From Agelaius tricolor (lineage: Eukaryota; Chordata; Aves; Passeriformes; Icteridae), in NCBI GenBank assembly GCA_023055355.1, contig JALJCS010000001.1, forward strand, positions 94,039,381 to 94,103,380: DNA of 64,000 nucleotides. The letters are read 5' to 3'. A model generated the notes under the pieces. That model was not told where the DNA came from. It did not search any database and saw only the letters and a list, made by a program, of their open reading frames with translations. Made by a program: the position numbers and the translations under genes. Each line of letters opens with the position of its first letter. Position 1 is the stretch's first letter. This document shows, one piece after another, positions 27,662 through 36,443 of the stretch.

Positions 27662-28215
27662 TGGTACTGCAGAATCACAAAATGTCTGATGTCCTAGGGA
27701 CCTCTTGATATGGTTTGAGCCAATACCCACCAGCTCAGGCAGGGTCAGCTAGGGCAGGTTGTTCAGGACTGTATCCAGTCACATTTTAGAGCATCTCCAA
27801 GGATGGAGATTCCTCAACCTCCCTAGGCCAACCTCTTGTCTTTGATCACCTGCACAGTAACAAGTCTTTTCTTATGTTTAAATGGAACTTCCCATATTTC
27901 AAAGTGTCTCCATTGCTTCTTGTCCTGCCATTGGGCATTGCTGAGGAGCACCTGATTCCTTTGCCTTTACTCCCCTCATCAGGTATTTACAGCCTCTCAT
28001 ACATCAGAAGCCTCAATCCCTTCATGGTCCTTCACTGGACCCACTCCAGTATATCCATGCCTCAATTCTACTGGGGTGCCCAGACCTGGTCCCAGCACTC
28101 TCAAAATGTGCCACCAGTGCTGAGCAGAGGGGAGGGTCCCTTCCCTCCTCAGCTGACAGCACTCCCCCTCGCAGCCCCAGGTGGCACTGGTTGCAAGAGT
28201 ACACTGCTGGCTTGT
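27662..28215 (-). mobile_element. CR1 LINE 3' region, minus strand
   Basis: The plus strand begins 'cagaatcacaaaatgtctga' (CR1 3' tail in reverse) and continues with typical reverse-strand CR1 wording: 'tccaaggatggagattcctc', 'aacctccctaggccaacctc', then 'tggtcccagcactctcaaaa' and 'ccagtgctgagcagagggga'. It is a diverged 5'-truncated copy. The right edge is approximate: similarity fades after about 28215, although some CR1-like words may extend to 28330. Confidence 0.85.
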
Positions 28216-28973
28216 ATTAATGCTCACACCTCACACATGATGTATCCCAGCACAGCCTTACCTACACCTTCTGTTCAACCAATCTGTACCTCGTTATCTC
28301 CCTGGCACAGCTTCCCAGCTTTCCTTGTCAACGTTGATGCTGTTCCATGTTGGAAGTGACCTTCAAGGTGGGATCCAGTTAAAACCATGAGGTAAGCTAA
28401 TTTTAGCATCCTGCCCTGAGAACCCCTCCAGCCTGCTTAGCCACAATTATTCACCAAATGACAAGTCACTGTCAAGTAGTTCTCACAAGTTGTACTTTCA
28501 GAGCATTGAGGACACAATCCACCAGCTCTGGCAGACATTGTTAAGGTAATTTATTATATCAAATTCCCACTTCCCTGGAAGGGCAGCTACAGTCACAAGT
28601 AAAGATGAATTTGACTCAGAAAAACAGATGTACCCCAGAAGATCTGAGATACAGCCACTCACCTCCTCCTGTAGGCTCTCATATGAGCAGGCATATTTTA
28701 TGTTTAAGGGGCCTTAAAACTGGACTTAAACATAAAATAACTTAAAACTCCCACATCTCTCCCATTCAATTCATCTGGGTAGAAGCACTTCCTTCCACTA
28801 CTAAAAAACATGCATTTGCTTGCTTGGAACTAGTTCCAGCTTCTTACTACTAAGGTTTATTGCACCTTTCTACGTCTGGACTAAAAGTCCTCTACCAAGA
28901 ACCACAATACAGCTCACCATCAAACAATCTCTCAACTTTTATTAGTATTGAATCTTTTCTTGGGTGGCTCTCT

Positions 28974-29312
28974 GTAGGGGGATAGAATATGAGTAAATAA
29001 AGGTAGTATAGAAAGTAATTTTATCCCCTAAAGAGTTGCAGCTGGGTTAATTATTAAAGATTAGGAGCAGGCCTGACTTTAACAGGCCGCAGCTGTAGCC
29101 AGTAATAAGAAGAGTGCTATAAAAGAGTGGATTGATTGGCTGAGGGGAACTGGAGTCAGTTGGCTACTGCAAGAAGAAGGAAGAGTCAGTGCCTAGAGGA
29201 GCTGCCTATGAGACACATCAAGGAGGTACAAAGCTCTAGCAATACGGAACCTTTGCAATGTAATGATAATAGAACTCTTGCAATATGGTAACAACATCTC
29301 TCCCTATAACAC
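28974..29312 (+). mobile_element. Probable solo LTR, plus orientation
   Basis: The stretch starts TGTAGGGGGATAGAA and ends CTCTCCCTATAACA, which are partly inverted to each other (TGT...ACA with a shared G/A-rich run). Inside is a plausible TATA box in 'gctataaaagagtgg' near 29116-29130, as in many avian LTRs. No retroviral gene flanks it. I did not find a matching target-site duplication, so the boundaries and the assignment as an LTR are less certain than for the two elements downstream of LCA5. Confidence 0.5.
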
Positions 29313-29549
29313 TGAGTTTTATGGACCTGGTGATTCTTGAAATGTGTTTGTGAAGCCTTTGTAGTTGTTCAACACCTTTCTCCAAGTGTGAACACCACAA
29401 ACACCTACCTTAGTTCAGCTGATAGGTTTTACTTGTGGCACAGAAAGATATGATGCCACTTTTCTCTCCAAATTGTTATCTCCAGGCAATATCCAGGAAA
29501 TGAACTGGACTAAATCTCCAATGATCAACACTTCTTATTGTTGTTGGGG

Positions 29550-29577
29550 TTTTTTTTTTTATTATTATTATTATTAC
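29550..29577. repeat. T run followed by (ATT)n microsatellite
   Basis: Eleven T residues are followed by about five ATT units. This is a simple repeat in intergenic DNA and has no gene context. Confidence 0.9.
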
Positions 29578-30044
29578 TTTAACCACATGGTGGGCCAGGA
29601 AGAGATTAGGCAAGTTAGAGTAAAGCCTATTTCACCCTCTTTGTTTGGATGGACATATCTCCTTTTTTATTGATGGCATGAGTTGTCAGAGGACTAGGCC
29701 CTCAAACCCAGCATTTTTGTAAACATCCCTAGTGCAGTCCTTCTATCTCTCTGAGCAGACCCAGGATTTTTCTTTGACATATGAAACATCCCTCCTCTGC
29801 AGTCCAGGTCAGTTTGGTCACTGTCCTTGCTTTTCTGACAACTACACAGTGACTGATCTCATCAGTTACTAGGTGTTAGAAGAGGATTGACAGTTTTGGT
29901 TATAAAACAGGAGGGGAAAAAAACATCCAGAATCTAAACATCCTTGAAGCACAGTATAGAACAGTATGGAGGCACAACATGAATAGTAAAATATTCTACC
30001 ATTTGGGAAGGGAATAACTTCAAATCCGAAGAGAAACAGGATGT

Positions 30045-30102
30045 TCACAGAATCATAGACTATCCTGAGTTGGAAGGGACCCACAAGGATTACTGAAGCC
30101 AG
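30045..30102 (-). mobile_element. Short CR1 3'-end remnant, minus strand
   Basis: The text 'cacagaatcatagactatcc' followed by 'gagttggaagggacccacaa' is the reverse complement of the conserved CR1 3' terminus. Only about 55 bases are recognisable. Confidence 0.7.
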
Positions 30103-30544
30103 TGTTATTTAATACTAATAAGGAGAATTCCTGTAAGTTGATGAATACATTGCAAGAGTTTTTGCCCTACAATCTGTAAAGGTTCAAATGCACCCTACAT
30201 AGGATTTTAACAAATCAAGGATATGGAGTCCAAAATGCTATCACCAAGCTGCTGTCCAACTCAGTGGTGCCCAAAGTGCCCAAGGCACATGTTTGGCTCA
30301 GAGGCATCCGAGCCTTCACAGCGATGAGCGGCTCTGGTCATATCTCATGGATAATTTCAACCTGCCTACACAAACAAGTCTGACTTGGGGCACATCCAAA
30401 AATCCAAGGACCCAAGTTTCAATTCTCTCCTATGAATGGGATCCAATCTCTCTACCTCCTTCTTACCCAGAGTGTGTGATACACAAGACTGTGGGGCTGA
30501 GATGCTGGCACTTCTTCCTCATGGGAAGCATTCCATTTTGCATT

Positions 30545-30560
30545 AAAAAAAAAAAAAAAA
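30545..30560. repeat. A16 homopolymer
   Basis: Sixteen consecutive A residues in intergenic DNA. It could be the tail of an old retroposed sequence, but nothing recognisable precedes it. Confidence 0.85.
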
Positions 30561-30599
30561 CCCAAAATAAAGAAAATTTGATTACATGATTAGGTGTCT

Positions 30600-32460
30600 A
30601 GAAGTGGTGTGAGTTGTTCACATCTCTTTCTAGGTTTAACACTACTAATCAAGGTGTGTCTATGTTCTGAATAAAGATTTTTTTTTAAGGGGACAATTTT
30701 TCTGTGTAACTGAAGCAATAAAACTGTTTTCAAAGCAGTTCACATTAAACAGCCACATTTGTTTTGGTATAACATCCATTCTTTTTGCTGGTATCAAAGA
30801 TGCATTTGACCTCATTCCTATACAACATAAAGTATATCACAAAACTGTATAGACACAGAAGAAAATTCATTTTCTATCCTAGCAAGAAAAATTAATTTTA
30901 AAGCCAAAGGACATAGATATTCAGAAGCAACATACATTGCTTATGATTAAAGAGTTTTTCAAAATTATTTGGTCACTGCTTTTTTTTTCTTTGTCAGACA
31001 CTAATGTACATATTGCGAATATGAAACTGCAGATTATGAAAAACCAGCAGAAACAAGTCCACAGATGTCATGTTTTTCCTCCAAAAAGTGGTTTTCTGGA
31101 AAAATTTACTAAAACCTTCAAAGAACAAATGCAGCACCTTACACAAAACTGCCAGATCCTAAATAATATGTGTGAAATTTTCCTCCCAGTAGCACATGTC
31201 TTCTGGAGAAAGATGTCCTTAACTGAAATATCTCCATCTCCTTCAAATAATATCTTTTTCTTAATCAAACATTCAATACTTGTTTGCTCAGCATCTTCTC
31301 CACCTTCTCAGGCTTTACTGGGCTTTTTTATAATTTAAATTGCTTATGAAACACTTGTTGCTAGACCACTGGCAATAATTACCTTGTTTTAATTTGTGTC
31401 CCTGCTAAAACACACCTATATTCACAATATGAGCAGTTAAAGCTTCACACTATAGTAATGGAGTACCTTATTTTATTATGTGTAAGTATTCACTCATCAC
31501 ATTGTAAATTGTATTCCTGTGATTCACAAGCAATCACTTTATGTATTCACTTAGTATCTCTCCACAAGACAGGCATGAGCTCAAAATCCAAGCAGGTTTA
31601 CTAACACAAAGAATTCTGATAAATTTGTAAAACCTCTGAAATCAACTAGTGCTGTGAAGTATACATAAATGTTTCTTTCATTGCACTCTATCTGCCCTTT
31701 AATATTTCAATATTTCACAGCCTTGGAAATATGTATTGTTAAAAACAAATCCCCATGAGCAATGTCCAATGTGCTTCTCTTATACATCATCAAGTTCAGC
31801 TGAGTTCATGGAAGCCCTTTCTCCGGTGCCTGTCAGCGACCCAAAAGGTGTGTCAGGAGTGCCAAAGCAGCTCCAATATGACCACAGTCAGAGAATGCTC
31901 AAGAAAATCCTCTTGAGCGGGTTGAAAGAAGTCATAGCATGAGAAGTGACACCAAAGGACATTCTTTCAAAGAGTTATAATGCTAAACTGTCAAAGGTGA
32001 GCTGTCACTTCTCAGCCAATGACTCGGGAGCACTTGTAAAAAGCAGCAGTGGAGAGGTCTGGGATCACAACAGCCGAGGATGTGGGAGGGAAGTTTGGAA
32101 ACAGATCCTAGGCTTCTGATTTCTAAAGATAGATAAGCATGAAGTAAGAAAAAGAGCGAGTTTTCAACAAAATAACACCTTATTTTGAAACAAGTATCAA
32201 AAAGTACAAGGAGATCATGAATATGTATAAAGTCAAAACACGAATATTTATTTGCATTACACTTTGAAATATTTTGATTATATGACTACAGATAGCTGAG
32301 AGTAATGGGAAGGATATGCTAATATAAAATGTATGCTTATGCTCAGGACAATATTCCAAAATATATTAAGGAAAAAGCCTTGACCAGGACCCTGAATAAG
32401 TCCATGTTCATGCTCTAATACAGAGATCGCAGTAATCTCACAGGAAATCCCTATAGCAGT
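30600..32460. other. Intergenic DNA, nothing recognised
   Basis: AT-rich stretch between the A run and the first ITPRIPL1-like block. It contains an open frame of 133 codons on the plus strand at 30937-31338, but its composition, lack of family resemblance and overlap with poly-pyrimidine tracts give no reason to call it a gene. Confidence 0.5.
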
Positions 32461-32944
32461 GGAAAGAGGGGTTGATTTCCAGCAGGCAACTCCCACTGCC
32501 AGCAGTGTTCTGCATGTCCAACTACTTCATTTCTGCAGTGCCAAAGCCCAGCAGAGCATCTGGGATGGGCACGGCCTTCATTGTCACCCCAGTGAACACA
32601 AGGAGTCACAGCAGCGGTGGCTCCTGTTTGGTCCCTGCCCAGCCACAGCTGCCAGGGAGCTTTGGAGCCCATGTGGAATGGCCAGCATGGCCTGAGAGGG
32701 CAAGGACAAAACAGGGCAAAAATCATCTTTGTAGCTACCGTGGCCATCAGTGGCTGCTGCACCAGGAAGACAACGGAGAGGAGCAACACAAAGGGATCAT
32801 TTTGTGTGTTTGTTAAAAAAGGCTTGCAGATAAGAGTGCCTACTCCCAGCCAGTCACAAATTCACAACTAGGGGAATTTATAAATGCTCTAGGTCTGCTC
32901 AAGTTCAAGAAGAGCTTGCACACTCCAGATACTGGAATAGCCAA

Positions 32945-32950
32945 TTTATT
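32945..32950 (-). terminator. Candidate polyadenylation signal of ITPRIPL1-like copy A
   Basis: AATAAA on the minus strand, about 370 bases past the stop codon of copy A, and kept at the equivalent place in copy B. If it is used, the minisatellite lies inside the 3' UTR. Confidence 0.45.
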
Positions 32951-32981
32951 GAAACAAATCCAAAGAAGGATGGAGATTGCC

Positions 32982-33198
32982 AAAGGCACTAACTAGAGGG
33001 TATTAACGTATATCTATAGTAAAGGCACTAACTAGAGTGTCCGAATACCTATGGTAAATTCACTAACTACTGGGTCCTAATATATATATACAGTAAATGC
33101 ATTACTTGTAGGGTATTATTAAATATAGTAAGAGCACTAATTACAGAGTACTAATATATACCATAAATGCACTAACTATGGGAGGTTAATATATACAG
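32982..33198. repeat. Minisatellite A, six imperfect 34-39 base units
   Basis: Six head-to-tail units can be read, each opening with AAAGGCACTAACTAG or a variant and closing with TATATAGT or a variant (unit lengths 34 to 39). Units differ from each other by many substitutions, so this is an old array. It sits between the stop codon of ITPRIPL1-like copy A and its candidate polyadenylation signal. The same array, with the same order of diverged units, is present in block B, so it was in place before the duplication. Confidence 0.85.
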
Positions 33199-33322
33199 GG
33201 TCAGTCACGAGGCCCCACAGGCACAGCTCTGTGCACCAGGATCTCTTTCAATGACTGTGGATCAGCAGTTGTTATGCTCCTACACGGCCTTCCTGTGGGT
33301 ATCCAGACTGCTGGCCAGGTGC

Positions 33323-34942
33323 TCAAGGAAGTTGGGTGCTACAGCCACCCGGAAGCCGGAGGGCAAGCTGATCTCCATAGGAAAGCTCTGATTGCTGATG
33401 ACAAAGTGGTGAAGCTGTTTTGTCTCCAGTGAGCAGCGGAGGGACTTCAGGATATCCATCAGTCACAGACCAAAATCCCTCCTGCCCCACCGTGTCGGGG
33501 GTGCAGTGCTCAGGAGGTGTATCACCACTGTCTTCAGGACACAGCTGGAAAAACTTACACCCATCAGGAAGCCCGTGAGGAGCTGCAGGCTGGGAGACCT
33601 GTCTGGAAACGTGCCTGAAGAATTTCGCCTCCACCACGGCGTAAGTCTCCAGCCACGTTGTGCTTGGGATGCCTACTTCTGTGGGCTGGCTGCTCACAAA
33701 GACATCTGAGTCTCCTTGCCGCACGGCAAAGAACATCTCAACCGTGAAGCTTTCCTTGTCTTTGCTCAGCTGAAATTTGCAGGAGCGGCTGGAGGGCTGC
33801 AACCTTAAACGCCAGTGGCACGATTCAGGCAACAGCAGCCAGGCTACTCTCACAAATCGATAGAACCAGTGGACAGTTTTCTCCACATCTAGATAGCAGC
33901 CGGTGCAGAGGGTCTGCAGGAGGCTGGGGTCCTGTTTCCTTCTCAGCTCCTCCTCGGGGTGGTGGAGGAAACACAGCATGTCCTCCCCCAGCCTCTCCCT
34001 CCTGCAGGTGCACACCAGCTCCACACGGACACAGAAGTTCCTCTGGACCATCCCTGCAGTCTCCAGCTCCAGGTGGAAGGCATGTCCTGGAGGGGGACTC
34101 AGGGGTACAAGGAAACGGTACACAACACCTTGTGCATGGGCACTCCAGCCTTCAAAGGCGCTGCCCACTCCCATGGCTGCTTGTGGCACTGGGTAGAAAC
34201 TGTTGGACAAGCCTTCTCCAAAGACGTGGATGAGTTTGTCCACCAGGTCCGTAATCACGGAGAATCCTTTGTCCAGATCCAGAACAGGCAACTCCTGTAT
34301 GCACTCCTCTGAAAGGCTTCCAAGCTTCCTTTGCACATGGGTACCATCGTCGTCTTCTCCGTTTGCCGTCTCCTGCTTGTCATCGACATTGCCCTCTTCC
34401 ACATTTCCAACAATGTTCTGTCTTTCTTCCTCCTCCACCAAGTTGCTGCTGGACCTCTCCTTGTGGCCACCTTTGTCTGGATCACATTGAATTTTCCCGC
34501 ATCCAAACCACAGCACCAAGAGAAGCGTGAGGATTCCACTCAGAGCCCAGAACTGCCACCCAAGCCGGGCTCCCCAGGCGCCACCACTCTGCTCCAGCTT
34601 CATCTGCTCCAGTTCCTGAATCAGCTGAGTCATCTGCTGCTTCAGATACTCAGCACGCTGCTGCATGCGCTCCAGGCTGGCCTCATCCAGCCCATCCCCG
34701 GCCTGCTGCGGGTACTGGATGAGGCCTTGCACAAGCAAGAGAAGGAATGTAACGGCAAGCATGGCCAAGGGCAGTGAGCAGGTTTTCAGTGGGGATGGCA
34801 GGGAGCCACTGATAGGGAAAGTGGGGACAGGAGCCCCAGGGATCTCAAGGCGGGATAGAGGGGGCCTGCCAGCTGGCAGCCTGCCAGGCCTGTGCCGCTG
34901 CCCCAGCACCGGCACAAAGGGTCTGGCCAAAGGCGCTGCCAC
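33323..34942 (-). CDS. ITPRIPL1-like protein, copy A, with altered C-terminus
   Basis: An intronless open frame of 539 codons; the likelier start is the internal methionine at residue 61 (34762), giving 479 residues. From there: a signal-like hydrophobic segment (61-76), a coiled coil (about 88-118), a transmembrane helix (about 129-147), an acidic linker (about 157-205), then the ITPRIP/Mab-21-like domain (about 210-466) with family motifs such as GSAFEGW, LVPLSPPPGHAFHLEL, CTCRRERL, LCTGCYLDVEKTVHWF and FFRHVSRQV. This family consists of membrane-anchored, cGAS/Mab-21-fold proteins; ITPRIPL1 itself is a plasma-membrane protein in mammals. After residue 466 the frame departs from the family: the expected continuation (CVLKTVVIHLL, then LHHFVISN, then NFLEHLASSL) lies in another frame and contains a TGA (33463-33465). 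The resulting 73-residue tail is not family-like. It could be a functional truncated paralogue or a young pseudogene. Confidence 0.82.
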   Translation of the reverse strand: MAAPLARPFVPVLGQRHRPGRLPAGRPPLSRLEIPGAPVPTFPISGSLPSPLKTCSLPLAMLAVTFLLLLVQGLIQYPQQAGDGLDEASLERMQQRAEYLKQQMTQLIQELEQMKLEQSGGAWGARLGWQFWALSGILTLLLVLWFGCGKIQCDPDKGGHKERSSSNLVEEEERQNIVGNVEEGNVDDKQETANGEDDDGTHVQRKLGSLSEECIQELPVLDLDKGFSVITDLVDKLIHVFGEGLSNSFYPVPQAAMGVGSAFEGWSAHAQGVVYRFLVPLSPPPGHAFHLELETAGMVQRNFCVRVELVCTCRRERLGEDMLCFLHHPEEELRRKQDPSLLQTLCTGCYLDVEKTVHWFYRFVRVAWLLLPESCHWRLRLQPSSRSCKFQLSKDKESFTVEMFFAVRQGDSDVFVSSQPTEVGIPSTTWLETYAVVEAKFFRHVSRQVSQPAAPHGLPDGCKFFQLCPEDSGDTPPEHCTPDTVGQEGFWSVTDGYPEVPPLLTGDKTASPLCHQQSELSYGDQLALRLPGGCSTQLP

Positions 34943-35114
34943 CGGGGCTGGCCTCTGGATGCCCGCTGAGAAGCCGCTCCCCGACTACTCGCGTTTCTGC
35001 CGTGGGCCTCGCTCCGCCTTCAGCACAGCCTCCTGTCTGCGTGCACGCTCGCTGCTTGCCGAGGCTGTGCTGGGGCAGCGTTACCTGCTGCTCCTGTTGG
35101 CAGCTGCCCCCATT

Positions 35115-35140
35115 GTCACACTGCGGCTGTGATGTCACAC
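35115..35140 (-). promoter_or_regulatory. CRE-like element upstream of ITPRIPL1-like copy A
   Basis: TGACATCA on the minus strand (35130-35137), one base from the CREB/ATF consensus, about 370 bases upstream of the likely start codon. It is conserved in copy B (38251-38258) at the same distance, near the point where homology between copies ends. Role inferred only. Confidence 0.35.
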
Positions 35141-35162
35141 GTGCCATTGTGCATCCAGGCCA

Positions 35163-35581
35163 GGCCTGCCCCTCCCTCCATCTCCGCCGCAGCTCTGGGA
35201 ATCCTAATGGCCCCTGGCAAGCAAAGACCTGACATGCAAAAATAGCAGACCCATGGGTTGGCAATGGACACCCTGGCTGTTCCCTTCACAAAACATGTAG
35301 TAGGCCTCAAAGCCTTTGGAATCTGAAATTGGGTGACGTGACCCATGAATGCTTTGTTCCTCGAAGTCTTCTGCTCAGAGATACAACTGGTTGCCTTGCT
35401 GCTGACCTGTGTGCTTTTGGGGTCACTCTTGGAACCTAAGTGACACCCCTGGGTGTGTAGTGATGAATGGCCTGGAGGTGACATGGGGCTTCTCCATAGC
35501 AGGATCTCTGTTCCTGCTGTGCCACGGCGAGAGGACCTTGATTCCCTGGAGACACTTCGTAAGGATGATCAGCAGCTGTGG
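35163..35581. other. Unduplicated spacer between the two blocks
   Basis: About 420 bases that match neither the DNA left of block A nor the DNA right of block B. It has no gene. Its presence means the arrangement is not a simple tandem duplication with a single repeated unit. Confidence 0.7.
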
Positions 35582-36058
35582 GGGAGGTGATTTCCAGCAG
35601 GCAACTCCCACTGCCGACATAGCACCATGTTCTGCATGTCCAACAACTTCTTTTCTGCAGTGCCAAAGCCCAGCAGAGCATCTGGGATGGGCACGGCCTT
35701 CATTGTCACCCCAGTAAACACAAGCAGTCACAGCAGCGGTGGCTCTTGTTGGTCCCTGCCCAGCCACAGCTGCCAGGGAGCTTTGGAGCCCATGTGGAAT
35801 GGCCAGCATGGCCTGAGAGGGCAAGGACAAAACAGGGCAAAAATCATCTTTGTAGCTACCGTGGCCATCAGTGGCTGCTGCACCAGGAAGACAACGGAGA
35901 GGAGCAACACAAAGGGATCATTTTGTGCATTTATTAAAAAAAGGCTTGCAAATAAGAGGGCCTACTCCCAGCCAGTCACAACTAGTGGAATTTACAAATG
36001 CACTAGTTCTGCTTCACTTCAAGAAGAACTTGCACACTCCAGATACTGGAATAGCCAA

Positions 36059-36064
36059 TTTATT
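36059..36064 (-). terminator. Candidate polyadenylation signal of ITPRIPL1-like copy B
   Basis: AATAAA on the minus strand at the position equivalent to that in copy A, about 380 bases past the stop codon. Confidence 0.45.
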
Positions 36065-36095
36065 GAAACAAATCCAAAGAAGGAGGGGGATTGCC

Positions 36096-36319
36096 GAAGG
36101 CACTAACTAGAGGGTATTAATGTATATATATATAGTAAAGGCACTAACTAGAGTGTCCGAATACCTATGGTAAATTCAGTAACTACTGGGTCCTAATATC
36201 TATATAGTAAATGCACTATTTATGGGGGATCAACAAATATAGTAAGAGCACTAATTACGGAGTACTAATATACACTGCACTAACTAAATGCACTAACTAT
36301 GGGAGGTTAATATATACAG
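36096..36319. repeat. Minisatellite B, six imperfect units
   Basis: Same array as at 32982-33198, with the same order of variant units but longer TA runs in unit 1, a changed unit 4 and a partly duplicated CACTAACTAAATG at unit 6. It is the most diverged part of the two blocks. Confidence 0.85.
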
Positions 36320-36443
36320 GGTCAGTCACGAGGCCCCACAGGCACAGCTCTGTGCACCAGGATCTCTTTCAATGACTGTGGATCAGCAGTTGTTATGCTC
36401 CTAAACGGCCTTCCTGTGGGTATCCGGACTGCTGGCCAGGTGC

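Larger units (their letters stand above)
32465..35162. repeat. Direct duplication, copy A (2.7 kb block with an ITPRIPL1-like gene)
   Basis: This block and the one at about 35582-38283 align end to end at an offset of 3121 bases across the coding region (3114 at the left side because of small indels). Each block holds, from left to right, about 480 bases of 3' flank, a candidate polyadenylation signal on the minus strand, a minisatellite, the ITPRIPL1-like gene on the minus strand, and its upstream GC-rich sequence. Homology stops near 35162 and 38283 on the right and near 32465 and 35582 on the left. The 420-base spacer between the blocks has no visible counterpart outside them. Confidence 0.93.

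Noticed and set aside
27874..28359. 161-codon plus-strand frame
   Set aside because: It is the antisense of a CR1 fragment.
32451..32789. Minus-strand frame starting MLLLSVVFLVQQPLM, like an ITPRIP N-terminus
   Set aside because: The resemblance is limited to a hydrophobic start; the rest has no family motif, and in copy B the frame breaks early.
32472..32871. Plus-strand frames of 84-114 codons left of ITPRIPL1-like copy A, with equivalents in copy B
   Set aside because: The frames are not conserved between copies: a one-base indel shifts them, so coding is unlikely. They lie in the 3' flank of the minus-strand genes.
33903..34777. Plus-strand frames of 95-148 codons opposite the ITPRIPL1-like genes
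   Set aside because: They are antisense shadows of the conserved minus-strand frame.
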